Position numbers and translations under genes: made by a program. From Sandaracinaceae bacterium (GTDB taxonomy: Bacteria; Myxococcota_A; Polyangia; Polyangiales; Sandaracinaceae): a stretch of DNA of 5,326 bases. Under the pieces are notes generated by a model. It ran no database searches, had not been told where the DNA came from, and saw only the letters and a list, made by a program, of their open reading frames with translations. Positions 1-5,326 of this stretch are shown here, piece after piece. The stretch lies in the NCBI GenBank assembly GCA_025056955.1, contig JANWYL010000205.1, positions 1-5,326 on the forward strand. The letters are read 5' to 3'. How positions within the stretch are numbered: the first letter of the stretch is position 1; every line of letters starts with the position of its first letter.

Positions 1-1396
1 GAGCCACCTCGCGGAACTCGCGAATGAGGGCTTGGGTGTTTTCTTTCATGAGTTCAAAGCGAGCTTGTGCTCCTTGATCGTCTTGGGGGATTTCTTTTTC
101 GATTCGATCTCCCAAAAGCTGGATGGCTTGCTCTCGGACTTGGGCGAGGCGAAGGCGTTTTTCTGCTTTTTGCTCATCTGATGAACGCAAGCGGAGCACG
201 CGCATTGGCGATCGGCTCACATGAGGACCAGAGACCTCATCGAGATCCCTGGCCTCGGCCCAAACCCAGAGAATGTCTCCCGGCTCGATGTCAAGATCTC
301 CAAGCGGAATTTCCCAACGCAGGTTGGCTGTCGATTGGAGGTTTGGATCTGCGCCTGTGGACTTGCGAAGCTCTTGCCCGCCTGGGAGGCGAAGCACGGC
401 TTCAAGGCGGTCAATTTCGTGATCGTCTTGAGCTTCGGCCCAAATCGAAAGGTTTTGGTTGGGATCGACTGTGAGGTCTGCCTCAGGGGAAAGCAGTTGG
501 ACCGACGGCGCTTTGTCTTCGATCGAAGTGACGTGAAAGCAGAGAAGGTTTTCGATTTCTTCTTTGTTGTCTTGAATGGCCCAAAAACATCCGGCCATAT
601 CGGAATCAACGATGAAGCGAAGGGTGTGATGGGTGTGGCTTTTGGGGTGAAAAGAAAGGCGCCTTCCGTCCGTGAGCCTCCATTCAATCCGTTGGACTTG
701 GGGGAGAAGTGGCTCTGCGATGAGCTCAACCCTCGAGCCTCGCTCTGCCTCAATCGAATGGCTTTCGCCGAGGGTGCGCGCTTCTTTTTGAAGGTAGGCC
801 GGAGGCTCGACACGCACAGAGTGGAGTTTGAGGACCAGCGCTTTGGGGTGATGAGGGCTTCGGGTAAACGAATCGAAAAAAAGCGCATGCACCCCTCCTT
901 GGAGCCTTGGCACCTTCCAGAAGAGGAAAGCGCTCAAGGCCAAAACACTGGCCCCCGTGAGGATCTCCCGCTTGGTGTTGTCCCAAAAAGGCAAGAACGA
1001 CTCCGCTCGCTTTGCCAGGAGCTCAGATTCCACGCGGGCGATATGGGCTTGGGCAAAGTCAGCAGAAAGGCCTGAAAGGGGAGCCTGTTCAAAGGCATGA
1101 GCGGAACAGAGCCGATCGGCAAAAGAAAGGTCTTGCGGCGCGATCAAGCGGGCCACCGCTTGCCCCTCTCTTTTCGGATTGCGGCGAATGAGTGCGGTAA
1201 CTGCAAAAAAAACAACCGATACCCAAACCAATCTGCTCAGTGCCACCGCCCAGGGTGGGGGCAAAGGGCCAAGCAAGCTTGCAATGATCCCGCCTGTGCC
1301 AAAAGCCGTGGCCAAGCCGAGAGCTGCTATCCGAACCCAACGGATCGCACTGGCCTGTTTCGTCAGCTGGATGATGAAAAAGCGTAAACGATTCAC
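1..1396 (-). CDS. DUF4175-like multi-pass membrane protein, N-terminal part (3' end beyond window)
   Basis: The minus strand is open from at least base 1490 to base 1, giving 465 codons from a GTG at 1396-1394. Translation shows two hydrophobic helices (about residues 21-45 and 50-70), a charged loop probably in the cytoplasm, and a third helix (about 147-162, ASVLALSAFLFW). A presumed periplasmic part follows. It contains a 'VEPPAYL' stretch (196-202), an 'AERGSRVEL' strand (217-225), and an Ig-like segment with 'DKAPSVQLLSPEADLTV' (294-310) and 'AEAQDDHEIDRLEAVLR' (320-336). From about residue 405 it becomes a charged helical region. This order matches DUF4175/TIGR02302-type proteins, large membrane proteins of unknown function; the match is from memory of the family. 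No ATG lies near the beginning. GTG 1396 is preferred because it sits just before the first basic residues and TM1. An in-frame TTG at 1450, with AGGGG about 10 nt upstream, would add 18 residues. The protein is divergent from the coiled-coil gene. Confidence 0.75.
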   Translation of the reverse strand, partial: MNRLRFFIIQLTKQASAIRWVRIAALGLATAFGTGGIIASLLGPLPPPWAVALSRLVWVSVVFFAVTALIRRNPKREGQAVARLIAPQDLSFADRLCSAHAFEQAPLSGLSADFAQAHIARVESELLAKRAESFLPFWDNTKREILTGASVLALSAFLFWKVPRLQGGVHALFFDSFTRSPHHPKALVLKLHSVRVEPPAYLQKEARTLGESHSIEAERGSRVELIAEPLLPQVQRIEWRLTDGRRLSFHPKSHTHHTLRFIVDSDMAGCFWAIQDNKEEIENLLCFHVTSIEDKAPSVQLLSPEADLTVDPNQNLSIWAEAQDDHEIDRLEAVLRLPGGQELRKSTGADPNLQSTANLRWEIPLGDLDIEPGDILWVWAEARDLDEVSGPHVSRSPMRVLRLRSSDEQKAEKRLRLAQVREQAIQLLGDRIEKEIPQDDQGAQARFELMKENTQALIREFREVA

Positions 1397-1404
1397 CGAT
1401 GGAT

Positions 1405-1433
1405 ATTTTAATCCCGAAGCCCTTCGATGTCCG
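1405..1433 (-). promoter_or_regulatory. Candidate sigma70-type promoter for the DUF4175-like gene
   Basis: On the minus strand a CGGACA -35 candidate (1433-1428) is followed by a 17-bp spacer and a TAAAAT -10 candidate (1410-1405; 5 of 6 match to TATAAT). The predicted transcription start falls about 7 nt further on, at about 1397, directly against the GTG at 1396. The spacer holds a short inverted repeat, CGAAG-CC-CTTCG (1415-1426). This is by-eye pattern matching; there is no experimental support. Confidence 0.35.
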
Positions 1434-1471
1434 GTGTTCTCGAGGCTCAAAGCGCCAATGCCCCTAGATGG

Positions 1472-1500
1472 TTCGAGCTTGGCTTGGGTCAGGCTATAGT
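1472..1500 (+). promoter_or_regulatory. Candidate promoter for the coiled-coil gene and rnc
   Basis: TATAGT at 1495-1500 (5 of 6 to the -10 consensus) is preceded at 17 bp by TTCGAG (1472-1477), which is a weak -35. A transcript from here would begin near 1507 and give a leader of about 27 nt before the ATG at 1534. This supports ATG 1534 over the upstream in-frame ATG at 1468, which would lie before the transcription start. Confidence 0.35.
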
Positions 1501-1533
1501 CTCTGCAACTTCAATTTCCCTGGCAGAGTGAAT

Positions 1534-3513
1534 ATGGCAGAAATCGAAAAAATCGAACGCAAGCAAGGGCGAGAGAAAAACAACGCCCAGGGTATCCAGC
1601 CTTCGTGGATGGACTTGACCTTGGCTTTGTACCTCGAGCGGATCATTCGCGGTGCAAGGGTTGTGGTGTGGGGCAAGATAGAGGGGCCTGCTTTGGCTTG
1701 GCTTGAAGGGGTGAGCGCCCGGTGCGAGTGCCTGGGACACGATGAGTGGCCTTCGGGGAGTGGAGAACTGGCTTGGGTTGCCGATGCCGAAGCTTTCATT
1801 GGGGAGCAGTCTCGCCTTGAGCGCCTGGCGCACTTTCTTGGCCAAAGGGGATTTGGGGTTTTGATATTCGCCCATGGCCATCGCTACGAAGAGGCCTATC
1901 GGAACTTGCGTGCGCATTTCAGCCACGTGCGCATGTTTGGGCAGGCTGCGTTTTTGGGGCACGTGATTGTTGATTTTGCTCGTGCCCAGGAAGCAGATGA
2001 GCTTGTGGTGGACGGGACATTGAGGAATGGGCCCCTTTCCCCCGCACGCCATGTGGCTGTGGTGGGCTCAAGGCCAGTGCTTTTTGAGCCCTATGTGATT
2101 TTGGACTTGCCTGAGGATGCGTATCATGCCCTGCAGAGCACCCGAAGGGAGCTCGAAGCCTCTCGGGCCCGCCTGAACCATGCAGAGGAGCGCTTAGAAG
2201 AAGCGCAGCGCGAAATTGCACGGAATGTCCAGCGGATTGACGAGTTACGCCATGAGCTTGAGCGCCTCCGGGGCGAGCTAAACAGTGGCCGTGCCTCATG
2301 GGCCGCACGTGAGCAGGCCCTGATCGAGGAGCGCTTGCTGCTCGAGCGAATGCTTGAGGACAAAAAGCTCGAGTTGGCCGAGCTGACTCAGGAAGTGGCC
2401 CAAGCCAAAGCCTTGGCCGAAGCGCAGAAGCGAGAAGTCGAGGAGTTGGAGGCAGAGTGCCAGCGTTTCGAGGCGCAGCTCCAAGCCAGTGCAAAAGAGA
2501 TTCTCGCATTGCGCCATGAAGTCGAGCGGAGAGGAGAAATTGTTCGCGACCTTTTGGAGGGAGGAGCGCAGCGCATTGCCGCTGCTTCCCTTCCATCCGA
2601 AGGCGCTTTCAGGGATAAGGAGCTCGAAGAGGCCCTGGCACGCTTGCAAAAGAAGGCAGTCGATGCGGAAGCAGAGCGCATCGTGGCTGAATTTGCGCGC
2701 GATGAGGCTCAACGCGAGGCGGCTCGACTGGCAAGAGAGCTCGAAGCGGAAGCGGCCCTGCGGGCCCGTTGCGAAGAAGGGCTTCGTGCCTTCACGGCTG
2801 AACGCGAAGCCCTCGAAGAAGCCCTAAACCACACCAAGAGCCAGCTCGAGGCCATGCGAGAGCACGCACGAAATCTCGAGGAAAAGCTAAGGGCCCTTGA
2901 GAACACGCAGAAGGAGCAGGCTGGTCTTGTGGCAGTCGGATGGGAGCGTGCCCAAGCCTTCGAGCAAAAGTTGGCTGAGATTGCCTTGCAAAAAGAGCTT
3001 GAAAGCGAGCGTTGGGTGGAAGCCCGCCACGAGATGGAAGGCGAGATTCGTGGCCTGCGCTTGAGGCTTTCAGACTTTGAGAAGGCTTTGGCCCAGGCTC
3101 GGAGCGAAACCGTTTCGCTTGGCCCAAAAGGCGCTTTAGAAGAAGCCCAAGCCACTTCTGTTTCTCGTGAAGTTGCTCATCAAAGCGATGAGGGCCTTGT
3201 CAGTCGCTTGCAAAGCCGCCTCAGTCGAGAGATAGGGGCAAAAGAAAGGCTTACCCAAGTGCTGCAATCACAGGCGAGCTTCATTGCCCGCACCATTGCA
3301 AAAATTGAAAACACCCTGTCTACCCTCCTTGCTCACCCAAACGCAGGGTTAGGGGAAGAAAGTTGGGCGATTGCAGAACAAAACAGCGAGGGAGCGAGGG
3401 CGGAGGTGCAAAAAGAGATCGAAGAGATTCTGCGCACGATGCGATCTTGTTTTCAGGAGCTCCAAGGGGCTTTGGGTGGGGTGCGGGACGGAGGTTTTGA
3501 GTGTGAGCAATGA
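1534..3513 (+). CDS. Methyltransferase-like domain fused to long coiled coil
   Basis: A 659-residue protein. Residues about 25-190 resemble a degenerate class I SAM-dependent methyltransferase fold. There is an opening helix and strand 'YLERIIRGARVVVWG' (33-47), then 'LERLAHFLGQRGFGVLIFA' (95-113). A closing motif 'FSHVRMFGQAAFLG' (129-142) recalls the 'F..VRMfGQ.PF.G' end of methyltransferase-like proteins in myxobacteria. The glycine-rich SAM motif I (GxGxG) is not present, so catalytic activity is doubtful. From about residue 196 nearly everything is charged Glu/Arg/Ala/Leu heptad sequence: coiled coils at about 196-345, 360-525, 552-600 and 620-647, with breaks near 343-358 and 526-551. 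No signal peptide or membrane helix is visible, so it is probably cytoplasmic. A start at 1468 would add 22 residues but overlaps the -10 candidate. The gene probably forms an operon with rnc 34 bp downstream. A structural or scaffolding role is a guess; SMC/AglZ-like coiled-coil proteins are a looser alternative. Confidence 0.75.
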   Translation: MAEIEKIERKQGREKNNAQGIQPSWMDLTLALYLERIIRGARVVVWGKIEGPALAWLEGVSARCECLGHDEWPSGSGELAWVADAEAFIGEQSRLERLAHFLGQRGFGVLIFAHGHRYEEAYRNLRAHFSHVRMFGQAAFLGHVIVDFARAQEADELVVDGTLRNGPLSPARHVAVVGSRPVLFEPYVILDLPEDAYHALQSTRRELEASRARLNHAEERLEEAQREIARNVQRIDELRHELERLRGELNSGRASWAAREQALIEERLLLERMLEDKKLELAELTQEVAQAKALAEAQKREVEELEAECQRFEAQLQASAKEILALRHEVERRGEIVRDLLEGGAQRIAAASLPSEGAFRDKELEEALARLQKKAVDAEAERIVAEFARDEAQREAARLARELEAEAALRARCEEGLRAFTAEREALEEALNHTKSQLEAMREHARNLEEKLRALENTQKEQAGLVAVGWERAQAFEQKLAEIALQKELESERWVEARHEMEGEIRGLRLRLSDFEKALAQARSETVSLGPKGALEEAQATSVSREVAHQSDEGLVSRLQSRLSREIGAKERLTQVLQSQASFIARTIAKIENTLSTLLAHPNAGLGEESWAIAEQNSEGARAEVQKEIEEILRTMRSCFQELQGALGGVRDGGFECEQ

Positions 3514-3547
3514 AAGGGCTTTTTGCCACTGGAATCGGGAAGGGCCA
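3490..3547 (+). promoter_or_regulatory. Two competing ribosome binding sites before rnc
   Basis: GGAGG at 3490-3494 lies 8 nt before an in-frame GTG at 3503, inside the end of the upstream gene. GGGAAGGG at 3537-3544 lies 3 nt before the ATG at 3548. The GTG start would add 15 residues and overlap the upstream stop by 11 bp. The first ribosome binding site is closer to ideal in sequence and spacing, but the ATG gives a normal RNase III N-terminus. Confidence 0.45.
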
Positions 3548-4282
3548 ATGAGCGCTGATAAAGACAACGAACTTCGCCTCTTCATCCAAAGGGTGATGGG
3601 CATCGAACCCAAGCGAATCGACTTGTTTCGCTTGGCATGCACCCATGCATCTTTTGCCAACGAGAGGCCTGATCTCGCCAAAGAAAGCAACGAGGTGCTT
3701 GAATTTCTGGGCGATGCTGTGATTGGGCTTGCGGCAAGCCTTCTGCTCCATCAACGCTTCCCAAGGGCGAGAGAGGGAGAACTCAGCAAGCGCAGGGCCG
3801 AACTGGTTTGCAAAGCTTCGCTCGCACAGGTGGCCGAGTCAGTGGGCTTGCCCCCCCACTTGCGCCTTGGACGGAGCGAGGAGCAGTTTGGGGGGCGTCG
3901 CAATGCTCGCTTGCTTGCAAGCACGCTTGAGGCTTTGGCTGGGGCCCTGCTCCTCGAAGAGGGGGTGGAAGTGGCCACGCAGGTGGCCATGCGCCTGCTC
4001 GAGCCCTTTGTTGGCGAGACCACAGGAGGGCTTCGAGATCACAAGTCCCGCCTTCAGGAGTGGCTCCAAAGCCGTAAAAAAGGCATTCCATCCTATCAGT
4101 TGGTCGCTTCGAGAGGACCAGAGCATGACCAGTGGATGCGTGTGGTTGTGCTCGTCGAAGGCAAAATCCTTGGCGAGGGTGAAGGTCGAACCCGCCTTGA
4201 GGCGGAGCAGGAGGCAGCCCGGCAAGCGCTTTCGAGCCTGCTTGAGGGGGAGCAAGAGAACAGGCCGACTGAGACCTCCTAA
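3548..4282 (+). CDS. rnc: Ribonuclease III with a substituted active-site residue
   Basis: A 244-residue double-strand-specific endoribonuclease, close to the 226 residues of the E. coli enzyme. RNase III processes rRNA precursors and other duplex RNAs as a homodimer in the cytoplasm. The catalytic domain (about 1-155) has the signature 'NEVLEFLGDAV' (48-58). Glu49, Glu52, Asp56 and Glu76 align without gaps to E. coli Glu38, Glu41, Asp45 and Glu65. The second catalytic segment reads 'LLASTLEALAG' (122-132): Glu128 matches Glu117, but Ser125 (codon AGC, 3920-3922) stands where Asp114 is expected. The double-stranded-RNA-binding domain spans about 163-231, with 'KSRLQEWLQ' (166-174), 'GPEHD' (190-194) and 'EAEQEAARQAL' (218-228). 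Start ATG 3548 is chosen because it gives the usual N-terminal length; GTG 3503 is possible. The gene follows the coiled-coil gene by 34 bp, probably in one transcript. The common neighbour era is not downstream. The family assignment is very secure; full activity is not. Confidence 0.95.
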   Translation: MSADKDNELRLFIQRVMGIEPKRIDLFRLACTHASFANERPDLAKESNEVLEFLGDAVIGLAASLLLHQRFPRAREGELSKRRAELVCKASLAQVAESVGLPPHLRLGRSEEQFGGRRNARLLASTLEALAGALLLEEGVEVATQVAMRLLEPFVGETTGGLRDHKSRLQEWLQSRKKGIPSYQLVASRGPEHDQWMRVVVLVEGKILGEGEGRTRLEAEQEAARQALSSLLEGEQENRPTETS

Positions 4283-4404
4283 AAAATCGCTGAGTTCGGA
4301 TGTGCCTTGATTCGAATGGCAGGGTCTTCCTCTGGCTTCATCAGTTGTGTTTCCTCATCTTTCTTGATCACCCCATTTTTTCTTGATACAAGCCCAAGCC
4401 AGTA

Positions 4405-4430
4405 CCCCTGCGATGGTCATCGCAAAGGGG
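4405..4430 (+). promoter_or_regulatory. Imperfect hairpin in the leader upstream of the lipoprotein gene
   Basis: CCCC (4405-4408) pairs with GGGG (4427-4430), and TGCGAT (4409-4414) pairs with ATCGCA (4419-4424). The loop is 4 nt (GGTC) and AA at 4425-4426 is bulged. No U-run follows on either strand, so it is not a classic intrinsic terminator for rnc. It ends 34 nt before the Shine-Dalgarno of the next gene and could be a leader structure, a processing site or an mRNA-stabilising end. Confidence 0.4.
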
Positions 4431-4474
4431 AAATCTACAACCGAAACGAACCAAAATCACAAAAGGAGAGTGCC

Positions 4475-4666
4475 ATGAATTCAAACTGGATACGATGGGT
4501 TGCATTCAATGTGCTCTTGGTCATTTGGGGCGAAGGATGTGGAGGAGGTCAAAAATCCTCAGAAGAGTCTTCCCCTTCAACTGCGCAGAGCGCGGGAGCA
4601 GAGGAACAGGAAGGCAGCTCTTCGGGTGAATCCACAGGGGGCTCTGGGTCAACCTCTGGAAAGTAG
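4475..4666 (+). CDS. Small putative lipoprotein, Ser/Gly/Glu-rich
   Basis: A 63-residue reading frame with a strong ribosome binding site (AGGAG at 4464-4468, 6 nt before ATG 4475). A start at 4307 is possible in frame but has no such site. The N-terminus has a single basic residue (Arg7), then a hydrophobic stretch (about 8-18, WVAFNVLLVIW), then 'GEGCGGG' with Cys22 as the likely lipidated residue. The lipobox is poor: Gly, Glu, Gly precede Cys where Leu, Ala/Ser, Gly/Ala are usual. Cys-Gly-Gly-Gly after the signal is frequent in short lipoproteins of delta-type bacteria. The mature part of about 41 residues is low-complexity Ser, Gly, Glu and Thr, with no recognisable domain. Membrane-anchored export is inferred; function is unknown. 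It could also be a non-lipidated secreted or membrane peptide. Confidence 0.55.
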   Translation: MNSNWIRWVAFNVLLVIWGEGCGGGQKSSEESSPSTAQSAGAEEQEGSSSGESTGGSGSTSGK

Positions 4667-4695
4667 CCCAAAAGCTGAAAAAGGGGGGGCAATTT

Positions 4696-4725
4696 CACTT
4701 CCTCAATACCTGATGAGGGGGAGTG
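4696..4725 (+). promoter_or_regulatory. Hairpin in the region before the cupin gene
   Basis: CACTTCCTC (4696-4704) can pair with GAGGGGGTG-like sequence at 4717-4725 (GGGGGAGTG) through nine pairs including two G-U wobbles. An alternative inner stem is CCTCA/TGAGG (4701-4705 with 4714-4718). No U-run follows, so termination is unlikely. It lies in the 132-bp gap between the lipoprotein stop and the cupin start. No convincing promoter was seen in that gap. Confidence 0.25.
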
Positions 4726-4782
4726 GCTTGCAATCCTTTGGCAAGAGGGCATCCTACATCGAGGTCTTGCGAAACTTGTAAA

Positions 4783-4792
4783 AGAAAGGAGG
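4783..4792 (+). promoter_or_regulatory. Ribosome binding site that fixes the cupin start
   Basis: AGAAAGGAGG ends at 4792, immediately against an ATG at 4793 (spacing 0) and 6 nt before a second in-frame ATG at 4799. The spacing makes 4799 the functional start, two codons downstream of the longest reading frame. Confidence 0.75.
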
Positions 4793-4798
4793 ATGCCA

Positions 4799-5092
4799 AT
4801 GGGTGAAGCAAACCCTGTCACTCGAGAGGAACTTGCCGCGCAGTGGCAAAAAGAAGGCTTTTCTTGCGGCCTATGGGTGGATCCTCCAGGCCAAGTGTGG
4901 CGCAACTATGTCCACGATGTTGACGAGATAGTGATGGTGATCGAAGGGGAGGTGGAGTTTGAATTTGATGGTGTGGTGCATCGCCCCAAGCCAGGTGAGG
5001 TGCTCATCATTCCTGCAGGCAAGGTGCACACCGTTCGAAACGTTGGGAGTGGGTTGGCCAGGTGGTACTACGGCTATCGTTCAAAACGCTAG
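4799..5092 (+). CDS. Small single-domain cupin protein
   Basis: A 97-residue cupin_2-type beta-barrel. Motif 1 is 'YVHDVDEIVMVIEGEVEF' (37-54). Motif 2 is 'PGEVLIIPAGKVHTVRN' (65-81). Likely metal ligands are His39, Glu43 and His77; the position of the usual first His of motif 1 is Tyr37, so only three of the four classical ligands are present. The N-terminal lead 'FSCGLWVDPPGQVW' (21-34) and the ending 'ARWYYGYR' (87-94) match a widespread family of short cupins of unknown substrate. The protein is essentially the whole domain with no extra module and no signal peptide. Such proteins may bind metals or small ligands or act as isomerases/dioxygenases; the sequence does not say which. It is preceded by a strong ribosome binding site and is convergent with the gene at the right edge. 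Confidence 0.9.
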   Translation: MGEANPVTREELAAQWQKEGFSCGLWVDPPGQVWRNYVHDVDEIVMVIEGEVEFEFDGVVHRPKPGEVLIIPAGKVHTVRNVGSGLARWYYGYRSKR

Positions 5093-5122
5093 CTGCACCC
5101 TCAAAATTGCAAACAGAATCAG

Positions 5123-5145
5123 GAGCAGGCTTTGGTGATTTGCTC
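5123..5145. terminator. Weak bidirectional terminator candidate between convergent genes
   Basis: GAGCA (5123-5127) and TGCTC (5141-5145) form a 5-bp stem with a 13-nt loop in the 64-bp gap between the cupin stop and the stop of the opposing gene. Only short T-rich sequence follows on either strand (GTTTAA on plus). The position is right for a shared terminator, but the structure is weak. Confidence 0.2.
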
Positions 5146-5156
5146 GTTTAACTGGC

Positions 5157-5326
5157 TTATTCAATTGTGCATATTGCGCTCGCCCTCTTGATCCTAAGGA
5201 CCACCCCCTCATAGACACGATAGTGGTAGTCTTGATCCCTTTCACCCAAAAAGGTGATTGACAAATCTTCGGAGATCGCAATATCGAAATTTTGGTCTCC
5301 TGTGGAAATAAGAACTGCCTTGCCTT
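5157..5326 (-). CDS. Family 1 encapsulin shell protein, C-terminal 55 residues (5' end beyond window)
   Basis: The minus strand is open from the right edge to a TAA at 5159-5157. The 55 visible residues include 'STGDQNFDIAISEDLSITFLG' in two overlapping parts (S7-S18 and I17-G27), then 'YRVYEGVVLRIKRASAIC' (35-52), ending in Thr-Ile-Glu. This fits the C-terminal strand pattern of encapsulins (Linocin_M18/HK97-fold shell proteins). There 'G.FdL.iGqDLsigYlg' precedes 'F.v.Et..lRi..peAic.l', the end of the P and A domains. Encapsulins self-assemble into icosahedral compartments that enclose cargo such as ferritin-like proteins or peroxidases. Gly-Gln before Asp-Leu in the family is Ser-Glu here. 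No start, cargo or targeting peptide can be seen, because upstream sequence lies outside the window. The call rests on a short C-terminal match from memory; another beta-rich protein is possible. Confidence 0.7.
   Translation of the reverse strand, partial: GKAVLISTGDQNFDIAISEDLSITFLGERDQDYHYRVYEGVVLRIKRASAICTIE

Noticed and set aside
217..888. A 223-codon minus-strand reading frame with an ATG start
   Set aside because: Its product is Ser/Lys/Pro-rich without domain features. The neighbouring minus frame, open without a stop from beyond 1396 to base 1, gives TM helices and DUF4175-like motifs, so this is a shadow.
221..1075. A 284-codon plus-strand reading frame
   Set aside because: It is antisense to the DUF4175-like gene, with no recognisable domain and no ribosome binding site.
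1919..2596. A 225-codon minus-strand reading frame opposite the coiled-coil gene
   Set aside because: The composition (Pro, Ala, Arg, His rich) is that expected opposite a Glu/Ala/Leu/Arg-rich coding sequence; no motif was recognised.
2100..3500. Repeated GAGCTCGA/CTCGAG-like words as a DNA repeat
   Set aside because: They arise from frequent Glu-Leu-Glu and Leu-Glu codons in the coiled coil and are not a regular DNA repeat.
4374..4381. T-run after the rnc stop as an intrinsic terminator
   Set aside because: No stable stem precedes the T-run; only the 6-bp palindrome TGATCA is nearby.
4364..4390. TTGATC followed at 15 bp by GATACA as a promoter for the lipoprotein
   Set aside because: The spacing is short and the -10 matches only 3 of 6 bases, so it is too weak to call.
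5081..5281. A 66-codon minus-strand ATG reading frame at the right edge
   Set aside because: It overlaps the encapsulin-like frame in another phase and its product looks random. It also overlaps the end of the cupin gene.

Overview
This window of about 5.3 kb looks like chromosomal DNA from a Gram-negative bacterium of moderately high GC content. It is probably a member or relative of Myxococcota/Bradymonadia. That assignment is an inference from three things: a three-helix DUF4175-type membrane protein, a degenerate methyltransferase-like domain fused to a very long coiled coil (a style common in myxobacteria), and a small Cys-Gly-Gly-Gly lipoprotein. No 16S rRNA or other phylogenetic marker is present except rnc.

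Layout. (1) Bases 1-1396, minus strand: the N-terminal 465 codons of a large DUF4175-like membrane/periplasmic protein whose 3' end lies beyond the left edge. It has no ATG near its beginning and appears to start at a GTG. (2) Bases 1397-1533: a divergent intergenic region with one promoter candidate for each direction. (3) Bases 1534-3513, plus strand: a 659-residue protein with a methyltransferase-like N-terminus and several hundred residues of coiled coil. It is followed 34 bp later by rnc (3548-4282), probably in the same operon. (4) Bases 4475-4666: a 63-residue putative lipoprotein behind a leader with a strong imperfect hairpin. (5) Bases 4799-5092: a 97-residue single-domain cupin with an excellent ribosome binding site. 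(6) Bases 5157-5326, minus strand and convergent to the cupin: the last 55 codons of a protein that reads like the C-terminus of a family 1 encapsulin (nanocompartment shell protein). Its start lies beyond the right edge.

The genes do not form one obvious pathway. The plus-strand genes may be partly co-transcribed, but the gaps of 192 and 132 bp argue for separate leaders for the lipoprotein and the cupin. The strongest surprises are a ribonuclease III that has serine where the family has a metal-binding aspartate (E. coli Asp114), and the encapsulin tail at the right edge, whose operon (cargo genes) would lie just outside the window. No mobile element, CRISPR array, tRNA or rRNA was seen.
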